Shown here: piece after piece, positions 8,992 to 17,856 of the stretch
Position numbering within the stretch: the stretch's first letter is position 1
Layout: each line of letters starts with the position of its first letter
NCBI RefSeq assembly: GCF_014697475.1
Contig: NZ_JACJRV010000021.1
Location: 28,418 to 92,417, forward strand
Length of the DNA: 64,000 nucleotides
Direction of reading: 5' to 3'
DNA from: Nostoc sp. FACHB-152
Lineage (GTDB): Bacteria; Cyanobacteriota; Cyanobacteriia; Cyanobacteriales; Nostocaceae
Made by a program: the position numbers and the translations under genes
Notes under the pieces: model-generated
Database searches by the model: none
Told to the model about the DNA's origin: nothing
What the model saw: the letters and a program-made list of their open reading frames with translations, nothing else

Positions 8992-10062
8992 ATGATGCAA
9001 GCAGACTATGAACAAAAAATTAAAGAACTAGAAAAAACTAATCGCATCCTGCAAAAAAAATTAGAGCGTTCAGAAAGTTTAAGGGTGTCATTAGAAGAAA
9101 CAAACGAAAAAAAAGAAGCATTATTTCTGAAAGTGATTCACGAACTCCGTGAATCACAAAAAATTTTGGAAGACCAAAGTCGAGATTTAGAGCAAACATT
9201 AAAAAAGCTGCAAGCTATGCAAAGCAAATTAGTAGAATCAGAAAAAATGTCGGCATTGGGCATTTTAGTAGCTGGTATTGCTCATGAAATTAATAATCCT
9301 GTCAATTTTATTTATGGCAATATCACTTATGCTGCACAATACGCTCGTGATATTTTAGCTCTACTAGATTGTTATCAAAATGTATATCCCAATCCGCCAC
9401 TTTCCCTAACAAAAAAACTTAATTCTATAGATGTAGAATTTATTAAAAAAGATTTTATTGAACTTTTAAATTCTATGAGCAATGGGGCTGAACGTATTAG
9501 CGATATTGTTCTTTCATTGCGGACATTTTCTCGCTTAGATGAAGCAGCCGTTAAAAAAGTTGATATCCATCAAGGTATCGATAGTACTTTAATGATTCTC
9601 AAAAATCGGCTGAAATCTCAAATAAATTTGTCAGAAATTAAAGTTATTAAAGAGTATGGCAATATTCCCTTGGTTGAGTGTTATGCAGGTAAACTCAACC
9701 AAGTATTGATGAATATTATTTCCAATGGAATTGATGCTTTAGAGCAAAAAATAGATATCATTTCTCTAGAATCTAGTCTTACTGCTGCCAGTTTTATTCC
9801 TACTATCAAAATTAGTACAGATTTGATAGATAACTGGGTGATAATCAGGATTTCTGATAACGGAACTGGAATTGAAAAAGAAGTTACACAACAAATATTT
9901 AATCCATTCTTTACTACCAAACCAGTTGGCAAAGGAACAGGTTTAGGGTTGTCAATTAGCTATCAAATTATTGTCGAAAACCATAAAGGTCAACTCAAAT
10001 GTAATTCTATCCCTGGGGTGGGTACAGAATTTGTAATTATGATACCTAAACAACGAAATTAG
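8992..10062 (+). CDS. sensor histidine kinase, partner of the FIST protein
   Basis: 356 residues. Residues 1-90 form a long coiled coil with no sensor domain of its own. HisKA follows with phosphoacceptor His98 (GILVAGIAHEINNPVNFIYGN, a class common in cyanobacteria). The HATPase domain shows the N box (NIISNGIDALEQ), G1 (ISDNGTGIEKEV), F (IFNPFFTTKP) and G2 (GKGTGLGLSISYQI). It starts 3 bp after the FIST gene stop, consistent with translational coupling. The inference is that the FIST protein supplies the input and the coiled coil transmits it. No receiver protein is adjacent. Confidence 0.92.
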   Translation: MMQADYEQKIKELEKTNRILQKKLERSESLRVSLEETNEKKEALFLKVIHELRESQKILEDQSRDLEQTLKKLQAMQSKLVESEKMSALGILVAGIAHEINNPVNFIYGNITYAAQYARDILALLDCYQNVYPNPPLSLTKKLNSIDVEFIKKDFIELLNSMSNGAERISDIVLSLRTFSRLDEAAVKKVDIHQGIDSTLMILKNRLKSQINLSEIKVIKEYGNIPLVECYAGKLNQVLMNIISNGIDALEQKIDIISLESSLTAASFIPTIKISTDLIDNWVIIRISDNGTGIEKEVTQQIFNPFFTTKPVGKGTGLGLSISYQIIVENHKGQLKCNSIPGVGTEFVIMIPKQRN

Positions 10063-10196
10063 GTAAGCGATCGCTAACTAATTTATCACGCCCTGGCACT
10101 TTTGCTAGTTGTTCTCTTCATTAGACTTTAATTACTAGTAAATACTTGCTGGGAATTAGAAATTTTAAAAGAAATAAGACTATTGAAAGATAAAAT

Positions 10197-10958
10197 TTAT
10201 CCTTCAACAGTCTTCATTCTCAAACGTAGTAGCAAGTCATTTAACGCAGCTTTTGCTGTCGGTGATTCAGGTAATGTACTGGCTTCGTATGCTGCTTGTA
10301 ACTGAGTACGTAACCTTTCATATTCTTTGTAATGAAAAGCTAAATCAACATCTGATAAAGTAGATTTTTCTGCTTCCGCTAACTTTTTGGCAATTAAATC
10401 AGGGATATAGGATAAATTAAACACCTCATTCAGAGTAATTAAATTTGCTTCTACTACTCCTGTTTGCATTAAATAAATTCCAGTAAGCAGCACACGATAA
10501 ACGTAAAGTAATGGCTTAACTCTGGGTGGCTGTTCTTTGACAAAAAGCTTCCATTGTGTGGCAGCAAAGCCAAAATAATGGTGACTGTGATGACGAGTTA
10601 TACAGTCTTTGGCTATAGATTTTAACTCTTGATGTTCTGGGCTAGTTTTTAAGATTAATGGGGAGTAAAGCTGCTCTAAAACATAACCATTTTTTTTGAC
10701 TAACAATAAAAAGAACTTTTTAATGTCGTGAGTTACTAAATCAATTTCTAAAGAGTCAAATACTGTTGATATTTCAATAGTCTCATTACCCTTATCTAAA
10801 CCTACAACTTCTATCGCTGGTAAAATATGCACACCCCGCAAATCATAATCTGAATCAGGCGAGGGAAAGCCATATAAATGCGAACCACTAATAGTAGCAA
10901 ATAAAAACGGGTAAGGCTGTTGCTGAATAATCGTGTTAACAGAATTTGGGATATTCAT
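10197..10958 (-). CDS. nucleotidyltransferase-superfamily protein (RlaP/YcgL type)
   Basis: 253 residues. The N-terminal GSHLYGFPSPDSDYDLRGV (residues 25-43) is the GS...DxD signature of polymerase-beta-fold nucleotidyltransferases, with D37 and D39 as likely metal ligands and the third acidic residue probably in DSLEIDLVTHDIKKF. The C-terminal half is all helical. The spacing and the later motifs match the predicted nucleotidyltransferase family found beside RNA ligases in other bacteria (RlaP, also called YcgL). No RNA ligase is adjacent here. The natural substrate is unknown. Single gene, convergent with the FIST/kinase operon. Confidence 0.82.
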   Translation of the reverse strand: MNIPNSVNTIIQQQPYPFLFATISGSHLYGFPSPDSDYDLRGVHILPAIEVVGLDKGNETIEISTVFDSLEIDLVTHDIKKFFLLLVKKNGYVLEQLYSPLILKTSPEHQELKSIAKDCITRHHSHHYFGFAATQWKLFVKEQPPRVKPLLYVYRVLLTGIYLMQTGVVEANLITLNEVFNLSYIPDLIAKKLAEAEKSTLSDVDLAFHYKEYERLRTQLQAAYEASTLPESPTAKAALNDLLLRLRMKTVEG

Positions 10959-11039
10959 AGCTTTTAAGAGAAGTGCGATCGCTACTTTATTTATTGGCGA
11001 AGCAGTGAACTCTATCTTGCCAGCAAACTCAAGATATTT

Positions 11040-11633
11040 TTAGTGCAGAAACAACTCTTTAATTCCTGTACTGCCAATTTCCACCGCCAATGCAGCTAAT
11101 AAAAACCCTAACAACTGGGTTACAATCACTGCACCTTCCACACCAATTAATTTATCAATCTGGTTTGCCAACCGCAAAATCAGCCAAGTGACAAGCATCG
11201 CCACGATAATACCCAGTGTTACACCCAGATGGGGAGTATGAGATTTTGACATAAATAACATCACAGTTGTCAACGTACCCGGCCCGGCTAATAAAGGCAA
11301 AGCTAGTGGGGTAATGGAGACATCGCGCCCTTCTTCGTGTATGGGTGTATCTAGTTCTCCCCGCAGCATTTGTAAGGCGATTAACAGCAGCAATAAGCCG
11401 CCAGCCACGCGCAAAGATGCCATGCTGATTTCGAGATAGCTTAAAATGTATTCACCAGAGAAAGCAAATAACAACAGAACTGCGATCGCTACGATACTCC
11501 CTTTATCAATTACTTTGTTTCTGTCTTCTGGTGACATACCCTTGGTTAAAGCTAAAACTATTGGTATATTGCCTACAGCATCTGCCAGGACAAACACTGC
11601 AATAAAGGTTTGCACAAAAATGGAGGTATCCAC
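11040..11633 (-). CDS. MarC family integral membrane protein
   Basis: 197 residues with about six hydrophobic segments spread along the length, and the family motifs FVLADAVGNIPIVLALT, GEYILSYLEISMASLRVAGGLLLLLIALQML and TPLALPLLAGPGTLTTVM. MarC (UPF0056/YchE) proteins are inner-membrane proteins of unresolved function; the old link to multiple antibiotic resistance has been withdrawn. The start ATG at 11633 gives the expected N terminus (MDTSIFVQTFIAVFVLADAVGNIP). A longer overlapping frame upstream lacks similarity and is ignored. The divergent neighbour is a nitrilase-type hydrolase 215 bp away. Confidence 0.92.
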   Translation of the reverse strand: MDTSIFVQTFIAVFVLADAVGNIPIVLALTKGMSPEDRNKVIDKGSIVAIAVLLLFAFSGEYILSYLEISMASLRVAGGLLLLLIALQMLRGELDTPIHEEGRDVSITPLALPLLAGPGTLTTVMLFMSKSHTPHLGVTLGIIVAMLVTWLILRLANQIDKLIGVEGAVIVTQLLGFLLAALAVEIGSTGIKELFLH

Positions 11634-11847
11634 AGTAGCGATCGTTTATCAAAGTTTGATAACAACTTACCCTGAATCTTGGTCAGTTTCCTAGAACCAG
11701 TAGGAAGATTGAAATAAAACCCTGGGGACACCAAGCTTCTTAAAGAAAAGCAATATTTACTCATTGCTACGGAAGCTCCAAAGTTCTTTATGTAACGATA
11801 TATTTGAGTATCTGTCCCGCACACATCTACTTTTTGTTGTTGAATTT

Positions 11848-12663
11848 ATGAAGTCTTATCTAGCCGCCGCTATTCAAATGACAAGTGTGCCTGATTTGTC
11901 TAAAAATTTGGCACAGGCAGAAGAATTAATTGATCTTGCTGTGCGTCAAGGTGCTGAATTAATTGGCCTACCAGAAAACTTTTCTTATATGGGAGAAGAA
12001 AAAGACAAACTGGCGCAAGCAGAAACTATCACTCGCGAATCAGAGCAATTTCTCAAAAAAATGGCTCAACGCTTCCAAGTGACGATTTTAGGCGGCAGCT
12101 TTCCAGTTTTGGTAGAGGGTACAGGCAAAGTTTATAATACTTCCACACTGATTGAACCTAGTGGTATAGAAGTTGCCCGTTACCAAAAGGTACATTTATT
12201 TGATGTGAATGTTCCTGACGGCAATACCTATCGTGAATCTAGCACTGTGGTGGCTGGTACACAACTCCCATCAGTGTATTTTTCTCAAGAACTGGGCGGT
12301 ATTGGTCTTTCTGTTTGCTATGATGTGCGCTTTCCAGAATTGTACCGCCATCTGTCTAGCAAGGGAGCCGATGTGATGTTTATTCCGGCGGCTTTTACAG
12401 CTTTCACTGGCAAAGACCATTGGCAAGTGTTACTACAAGCCAGGGCAATTGAAAATACTTGCTATGTAATTGCACCCGCCCAAACTGGAACGAATTACGC
12501 CCGTCGCCAAACTCACGGCCACGCCGTAATTATCGACCCTTGGGGAGCCATTTTAGCTGATGCTGGCGAAAAACCTGGAATCGCGATCGCAGAAATTAAC
12601 CCCTCGCGTTTAGACCAAGTGCGTCGTCAAATGCCTTCTTTGCAACACCGCGTGTTTGGCTGA
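11848..12663 (+). CDS. carbon-nitrogen hydrolase (nitrilase superfamily, Nit1/Nit2-like)
   Basis: 271 residues from the ATG at 11848; an in-frame upstream start at 11764 would add 28 residues without family similarity. The catalytic triad is visible: E43 (GLPENFSY), K114 (RYQKVHLFDV) and C157 (GLSVCYDVRFPELYR). Length and motifs match the Nit subfamily, whose best-known activity is hydrolysis of deaminated glutathione or alpha-keto acid amides (omega-amidase); the exact substrate is inferred, not shown. C-terminal QTHGHAVIIDPWGAILADAGEKPGI is typical. A hairpin made of heptamer repeats follows the stop. Confidence 0.93.
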   Translation: MKSYLAAAIQMTSVPDLSKNLAQAEELIDLAVRQGAELIGLPENFSYMGEEKDKLAQAETITRESEQFLKKMAQRFQVTILGGSFPVLVEGTGKVYNTSTLIEPSGIEVARYQKVHLFDVNVPDGNTYRESSTVVAGTQLPSVYFSQELGGIGLSVCYDVRFPELYRHLSSKGADVMFIPAAFTAFTGKDHWQVLLQARAIENTCYVIAPAQTGTNYARRQTHGHAVIIDPWGAILADAGEKPGIAIAEINPSRLDQVRRQMPSLQHRVFG

Positions 12664-12720
12664 AATGAAGTCTGAAGGATGAAGTATGAAGTATGAAATT
12701 TTAGCTTCATACTTCATCTT
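12664..12720. terminator. heptamer-repeat hairpin after the nitrilase gene
   Basis: Direct heptamers of the form ATGAAGT run from about 12665. GATGAAGTATGAA (12678-12690) is the exact reverse complement of TTCATACTTCATC (12706-12718), giving a 13-bp stem followed by a short T/A-rich stretch. It starts at the stop codon, so a role as a transcript end is plausible. Confidence 0.6.
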
Positions 12721-12844
12721 TAATAAAATTGAGCAAATCTCCGCGCCCCTCTGCGACTCTCTGCGTTTCAAAACATTGGTTCTGTACCTCACTTAACTGG
12801 GAATCGGTAGATAACAAAACTTAGGCACTAAAAGGCTTTCACCT

Positions 12845-12879
12845 CTGTTACCTGTAACCTGTTACCTGTCACCTGCTAT
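12845..12879. repeat. heptanucleotide tandem repeat (CTGTTAC type) overlapping the end of dhaL
   Basis: Five consecutive 7-mers: CTGTTAC, CTGTAAC, CTGTTAC, CTGTCAC and CTGCTAT. The dhaL stop codon (12862-12864) lies inside the array, so the last codons of dhaL are repeat-encoded. An inverted relative lies upstream of dhaK at 14642-14669. Confidence 0.85.
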
Positions 12880-13497
12880 AGTTTCCAATAAACTCCTCAA
12901 CATTAAATAACAAGAAGTTGCACCTGGGTCTTGATGTCCAATGCTGCGTTCTCCTAGATAACTAGCGCGTCCTTTTTTAGCAAGCATCGGTTTGGTGTTT
13001 TCTAACGCCTGTTCTGCTACTGCTACAGCTTGTTGCATTGCAGTTAAAGTATCTTTACCTTCTTCGACTGCTTGCTTAAAAGCCGCCACAGCCGGAGACA
13101 GTACATCAACCATTGTTTTATCTTCTAGTTGGGCTTTGCCACGTTGCAATACTCCGTCTAACCCAGCTTGCAGTAATTGAAATAACTCTTGTGTGGTTAG
13201 TTCTTGTTTACCAGTTGTTACGGTACTGGCTTTTAAAAATAGTGTGCCGTATAAAGGCCCGCTCGCACCGCCAATACTAGAAATTAAGGTCATACTAACT
13301 GTTTTCAAAATGCTGCCAATATCTTGATTAGCTAAAGTTGGTAACTGACTCATGACCTTTTTAAAACCACGATCCATATTAATGCCGTGGTCAGCATCAC
13401 CAATAGCTGCGTCTAATTGGGTTAAATATTCTTTATTCTGTTCTATTTCAGATGCAAAAATTTGCACCCATTGTAAAATCTGCGCTTGACTGACCAT
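12862..13497 (-). CDS. dhaL: dihydroxyacetone kinase subunit DhaL (nucleotide-binding)
   Basis: 212 residues from the ATG at 13497, one base after the dhaK stop codon; a longer frame reading back to 13563 lies inside dhaK and is not used. The Mg-ADP/ATP-binding loop DAAIGDADHGINMDRGF (aspartates coordinating Mg) and GGASGPLYGTLFLKAS are present, followed by DVLSPAV and DPGATSCYLMLRSLL near the C terminus. DhaL phosphorylates dihydroxyacetone held on DhaK. In PTS-type systems the nucleotide is recharged by DhaM, but no dhaM-like gene is in view. The last four codons are built from a heptamer repeat. Confidence 0.92.
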   Translation of the reverse strand: MVSQAQILQWVQIFASEIEQNKEYLTQLDAAIGDADHGINMDRGFKKVMSQLPTLANQDIGSILKTVSMTLISSIGGASGPLYGTLFLKASTVTTGKQELTTQELFQLLQAGLDGVLQRGKAQLEDKTMVDVLSPAVAAFKQAVEEGKDTLTAMQQAVAVAEQALENTKPMLAKKGRASYLGERSIGHQDPGATSCYLMLRSLLETIAGDR

Positions 13498-13498
13498 A

Positions 13499-14572
13499 TT
13501 ACATACCCCATCGCAGATTTGGCGTGTGTACTGGTGCATCCCACAAGCGGAGAAGTTCATCATCCAACTTGAGTAATGTAATTGAGCAACCTTGCATTTC
13601 TAAAGATGTAATATAAGGGCCAACTAAATTACGGACAATTAGCATTCCTCGTTGTTCGCAGATTTCTGCCAGCTGACGATAAATCAAATAAAGTTCCGAG
13701 AGCGGTGTACCACCCATACTATTAACAAAGACTAACAAGCGATCGCCTGTTTGCAAAGGTGGATCAACTAATTCTACATCTACCCATTCGCCGCTATTTT
13801 CATCCCACTCCCGCACAACCCGGTTGTAGTCAACATCATCCAGGATTGTTTGGGTTAATATCTCTGCAATCTCATCTGCTGATTTTAAATCAATCCTTTC
13901 TCGGCCCGGTTCACCATGAATCCCGATGCCGATTTCCATTTCGCGATCGCTTAGGGTAAATGTTGGTGTACCGCTAGCTGGTACAGTACAAGATGTCAAA
14001 GCAATGCCCATACTCCGACCATTCAAATTTACCCGCCGACACAAGTCTGCTATCTGTGGCAAATCATAACCTTGTTCAGCCGCCGCACCGCAAATTTTTT
14101 CTGCTAATACGGTTGTGCCGACACCGCGACGACCTTGGGTGTATAAACTATCCTTGACAGCCACATCGTCATCTATCAAAATATTCAGCACACGGATACC
14201 TTCACTTCGGGCTAACTCGGTTGCCATCTCAAAGTTCATCACATCGCCACTATAATTTTTGACGATATAAAGGATACCAGCCCCACCGTCTACCTGTTGG
14301 GCAGCCGCCAGCATTTGGTCAGGGGTAGGTGAAGTGAAAACCTCGCCAGGACAAGCTGCGTCTAACATTCCCTGACCTACAAACCCGGCGTGCATCGGTT
14401 CGTGACCACTGCCACCACCAGAAATAATTGCTACTTTACCGGGTATAGGTGCAGTAGCTCGATAGACAAAGGTAGGGTCATAGTTGACTTTGATTAAATC
14501 TGAATGGGCGATCGCCATACCTGCTAGACTTTCTTTTACAAAGTCTTCTGGTTGATTGATCAGCTTTTTCAT
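13499..14572 (-). CDS. dhaK: dihydroxyacetone kinase subunit DhaK (substrate-binding)
   Basis: 357 residues. [33 protein letters not shown] (about 50-82) is the DhaK substrate loop, [15 protein letters not shown] follows, and [12 protein letters not shown] carries the histidine that binds dihydroxyacetone as a hemiaminal. With the DhaL gene one base downstream it forms a translationally coupled dhaKL operon for phosphorylation of dihydroxyacetone to its phosphate. The start ATG at 14572 gives the standard N terminus ([20 protein letters not shown]). A GCGATCGC-rich coding sequence is normal for this genome. Confidence 0.95.
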   Translation of the reverse strand: MKKLINQPEDFVKESLAGMAIAHSDLIKVNYDPTFVYRATAPIPGKVAIISGGGSGHEPMHAGFVGQGMLDAACPGEVFTSPTPDQMLAAAQQVDGGAGILYIVKNYSGDVMNFEMATELARSEGIRVLNILIDDDVAVKDSLYTQGRRGVGTTVLAEKICGAAAEQGYDLPQIADLCRRVNLNGRSMGIALTSCTVPASGTPTFTLSDREMEIGIGIHGEPGRERIDLKSADEIAEILTQTILDDVDYNRVVREWDENSGEWVDVELVDPPLQTGDRLLVFVNSMGGTPLSELYLIYRQLAEICEQRGMLIVRNLVGPYITSLEMQGCSITLLKLDDELLRLWDAPVHTPNLRWGM

Positions 14573-15190
14573 GATCTGTGTTTGAGTAGGTGCTACAGAT
14601 CAGGATAATAGACTTTGGGTTAAACTACTTACTCAACCTGTGATGGTAGGTGATAGGTTACAGGTTACAGAGTTAATATAGTTTTTCCTTTTTATTTCCG
14701 GCTTCAGAATTACGTCTTTTTGTATTAACATTATTTTTAACATAGATGCTGCAATGTTACGTGTTACTTTTAACTCAATAATTACAAGTTAAATTATCAA
14801 TAAAATCTGGGTATTGGTTGCTACAGCAATCAATATGCTGTGTGCGGTTGGAAAAATAGCTAAATTTACTATTACTTTTTCATAAGTTTTGAAATGAGCT
14901 ATTTACGTTATGAATAGGCTCTAAGATACAGATCATACTTAATTTTATTATCTAATATTAAGTTTTGAAAAATGGTATTTATTTTCAATTTTGATAACTA
15001 TATAGTTATTGAAAGCCGTACATACTAGGAAATAAAAAATAGAGATAATAAATCTTTTATATTTCATCTTAATTGGCAGGAAATTATCCACAAATCTTTC
15101 TAAAAATTTTGCATTTGCCAGAAGCAAAGTTCATGCAAAGTGGAAGATTTTGAATCGTTGAGTCCTCTGGTAAGAATTAGGAGGTAGTAT
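14573..15190. other. AT-rich divergent region between dhaK and bchE
   Basis: No ORF or RNA gene seen. It should hold both promoters. A heptamer array (GGTGATA, GGTTACA, GGTTACA at 14649-14669, preceded by GATGGTA) lies near dhaK. From 14700 to 15120 the DNA is strongly AT rich. The bchE ribosome site GGAGGT is at 15180-15185. Confidence 0.6.
14642..14669. repeat. heptanucleotide tandem repeat (GGTTACA type) upstream of dhaK
   Basis: Units GATGGTA, GGTGATA, GGTTACA, GGTTACA. Its reverse complement reads like the CTGTTAC array at the other end of the dhaKL operon, so the operon is bracketed by related repeats in opposite orientation. Confidence 0.75.
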
Positions 15191-16786
15191 ATGCGGATTA
15201 TGATGATTCAACCCAATTATCATTCTGGTGGTGCAGAAATTGCGGGAAATTGGCCACCAAGTTGGGTTCCTTATGTTGGTGGGGCGTTAAAGGCATCTGG
15301 GTTTACTGACATTTGCTTTATTGATGCCATGACGGATCATATTGCGGATGATGTTTTAGGAAAGATGATTGCCAAGCATCAGCCGGATATAGTACTGGCA
15401 ACAGCAATCACGCCGATGATTTATCAATCGCAAATAACGCTGAAGATAGTTAAAGAAGTTTGTCCCGAAGCGAAAACAATTATGGGTGGGGTTCATCCTA
15501 CCTATATGTACAATGAAGTTCTCCATGAAGCCCCTTGGGTAGATTATATTATTCGGGGCGAAGGCGAGGAGATTACAGTCAATTTAGTGACAGCGATCGC
15601 TAATGGTACAGTAGAGAGCGATCGCCGGAATATTTTAGGTATTGCCTTCATGGAAAATGGGCAAGTCATCGCTACACCAGCCCATCCCCCCATTGCTGAT
15701 TTAGATACTCTTACCCCAGATTGGAGCCTATTAGATTGGAGTAAATATATTTATACGCCACTCAATGTGCGAGTTGCAGTTCCCAACTATGCCAGAGGAT
15801 GTCCCTTTACCTGTCGTTTTTGTTCCCAGTGGAAATTCTGGCGCAAGTACCGTTCTGGCACTCCTAAGAAATTTGTTGATCAAATTGAACTTTTGGTGAA
15901 AGAACACAAAGTTGGGTTTTTCATTCTGGCTGATGAAGAACCAACCATCAATAAACCCAAATTTATTGCCTTATGTAACGAGTTGATCGAACGAAATTTA
16001 GGCGTTTATTGGGGAATCAATACCAGAGTGACAGATATCTTGCGGGATGAGCAAGAATTGCCGCTATATCGCAAAGCGGGACTAGTTCATGTTTCTCTAG
16101 GTACAGAAGCAGCCGCCCAGCTAAAGTTAAATTTGTTCCGCAAAGAAACAACTATCGAGCAAAACAAACGGGCGATTCAATTGCTTAGGCAAAATGGTAT
16201 GCTTGCGGAAGCGCAATTTATTATGGGGTTAGAAAACGAAACCCCAGAAACAATTGAGCAAACTTATCAGATGGCTTTGGATTGGAAAGCAGACATGGTG
16301 AACTGGAATATGTTCACACCTTGGCCATTTTCAGAGTTATTTGAAGAGTTAGGCGATCGCGTCGAAGTTCGAGATTATTCTCAGTATAACTTTGTCACGC
16401 CAATCATGAAGCCCGATGCAATGGAACGAGAGGATGTTCTCAAAGGTGTATTACGCAACTATGCGCGATTTTATCTCCGCAAATCTTTTGAATACTGGTT
16501 TGAAAAAGATCCATTTAAGCGCAAATATCTTTTAGGTTGCTTGAAAGCGTTTATCAAAACCACTCTCAACAAGAGTTTCTACAACCTCAAACGAGTTAAA
16601 TACAAAGGCTTACATACCGAAATTGAACTAGGCTTTGATGAAAGCAAAATTCTTACCCGCGAACAAATTAGTCAACGCAAGCAAGAACATCCAGAATTAA
16701 TGGCTGATGTAAATTTTGCGGGTAATATCTCTGCTTGCGGTGCGCCTAATGAACTGCCAGAATTTGTTGAGCAAGAACAAGTTTAA
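15191..16786 (+). CDS. bchE: B12-binding radical SAM protein, anaerobic Mg-protoporphyrin IX monomethyl ester cyclase type
   Basis: 531 residues. The N terminus (MRIMMIQPNYHSGGAEIAGNWPPSW) is the BchE signature. Residues to about 150 form a cobalamin-binding domain (GGVHPTYMYNEVLHEAPWVDYIIRGEGEE). The radical SAM cluster motif CPFTCRFC (C204, C208, C211) is intact and followed by SQWKFWRKYRSGTPKKF. BchE inserts oxygen from water to form the E ring of chlorophyll under low oxygen; oxygenic cells also use the di-iron AcsF enzyme, not in this window. The strong ribosome site GGAGGT lies six bases before the ATG. Cyanobacterial BchE-like proteins are not all proven cyclases, so the activity is inferred. 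Confidence 0.85.
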   Translation: MRIMMIQPNYHSGGAEIAGNWPPSWVPYVGGALKASGFTDICFIDAMTDHIADDVLGKMIAKHQPDIVLATAITPMIYQSQITLKIVKEVCPEAKTIMGGVHPTYMYNEVLHEAPWVDYIIRGEGEEITVNLVTAIANGTVESDRRNILGIAFMENGQVIATPAHPPIADLDTLTPDWSLLDWSKYIYTPLNVRVAVPNYARGCPFTCRFCSQWKFWRKYRSGTPKKFVDQIELLVKEHKVGFFILADEEPTINKPKFIALCNELIERNLGVYWGINTRVTDILRDEQELPLYRKAGLVHVSLGTEAAAQLKLNLFRKETTIEQNKRAIQLLRQNGMLAEAQFIMGLENETPETIEQTYQMALDWKADMVNWNMFTPWPFSELFEELGDRVEVRDYSQYNFVTPIMKPDAMEREDVLKGVLRNYARFYLRKSFEYWFEKDPFKRKYLLGCLKAFIKTTLNKSFYNLKRVKYKGLHTEIELGFDESKILTREQISQRKQEHPELMADVNFAGNISACGAPNELPEFVEQEQV

Positions 16787-16834
16787 AACTTACAGCTTGC
16801 TTAAAATCTAGTGCTAGCACCTGATTATTTTAAC

Positions 16835-17000
16835 GTAGACGAGCAAGCGGCTTGCCGCAGGCTACCGCAAAGGAAAAAATAAGTTTAGCGTTTCTAAAGA
16901 CAGACACTTTGCTCAAGTCAAGCCAGTGCCTTGCGGAGGTTACCTCCGTTGTAGCGACTGGCGCTTCCGCCCACGCAAGTGTCCTCCTCTGGGTGAGGCA
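16835..17000. repeat. palindromic repeat mosaic downstream of bchE
   Basis: Several small dyads: CAAGCGGCTTGCCGC around 16845, CGGAGGT-T-ACCTCCG (16934-16948) and CCAGTGCC/GACTGGCGC flanking it. The style matches other interspersed repeats of this genome (7621-7773). It separates bchE from the convergent HMA protein gene, and short ORFs through it are ignored. Confidence 0.55.
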
Positions 17001-17008
17001 AAATTCAC

Positions 17009-17608
17009 CTATGATTTTTCTCCTGCACCGCTAGGTTGTGGTTTCTGGACTCCATGCAGTTTGATGAAACTATCAAAGGCGTACCATGCTAAGACATACC
17101 AAGGAATGATTTCTAGCCGCAGACCTTGTTTAAGTAACTGTCTGATAGAGAGCATAGCCAGTGATAACGGGAAAATAATGCGTAAATCTACGGAACCGCT
17201 TGTTGCTTTTTCGACTCTGCTGTTTAAATCATACACGGCATTAGCGACAGTAGCTGCTGTTTCAGAGTGGCTTTCTGTGGCAATTTCAGCAAAAATTATG
17301 CCGATATCTTTGAGTGTAGCTAATACATTTTGCAAACTCTCGTCATTGCGATCGTGGTGAATCACAATACTGCCATTATGCATATTAGTCTTCACCTGAC
17401 TAATGTTAGGTTGGGCATTCAACATCTTCGCAATGCGTTGCATTTCCCCAGCTTCACGATGAGATGGTGCGATTCTTAAGCGTAGCCTTCCTGGGGTATC
17501 GCTAATAATTTTTGTAGAGATTGGCAGAGATGGCGTGTTCAAGGCTTCTGCCTCCACAACTTTAGGCATCATAGTGACATTACCATGATTATTTGTAAAC
17601 ACGTCCAT
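17009..17608 (-). CDS. HMA2-like domain protein with C-terminal membrane segment
   Basis: 199 residues, last gene of a minus-strand cluster. Residues about 36-100 resemble a heavy-metal-associated fold in which the CxxC motif is replaced by DTPGRLRLRI, followed by RIAKMLNAQPNISQVKTNMHNGSIVIHH. The region about 145-182 is hydrophobic (IIFPLSLAMLSIRQLLKQG, LEIIPWYVLAWYAFDSFI) and may span or hug the membrane. The annotated ATG directly abuts AGGAGG; a GTG two codons later (17602) has better spacing and may be the true start. The same PGRxRxR module occurs in the P-type ATPase and the 389-residue neighbour. Probable accessory protein of the ATPase. Confidence 0.8.
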   Translation of the reverse strand: MDVFTNNHGNVTMMPKVVEAEALNTPSLPISTKIISDTPGRLRLRIAPSHREAGEMQRIAKMLNAQPNISQVKTNMHNGSIVIHHDRNDESLQNVLATLKDIGIIFAEIATESHSETAATVANAVYDLNSRVEKATSGSVDLRIIFPLSLAMLSIRQLLKQGLRLEIIPWYVLAWYAFDSFIKLHGVQKPQPSGAGEKS

Positions 17609-17856
17609 CCTCCTGAATAATACTTTGAATGTTTTTGAGTTTTGTTCACCTACCAGTCTGCTAATCTTGTTTTTAACCGTCGATAAATGCAGATAAATTT
17701 TTGCTGGTATTTTTTAGTAATTAAGAGAGACAGGTAAAGTACCCATCTCTTCGTTTACTGTCTTAACTACAAGTTTCATATTGGGGTAATCGGAAAGTTT
17801 GAAGTGTTAGGTATAAAACTTGATCCTTCATTCTTTCCAATCAACAGTCTGCAAGC

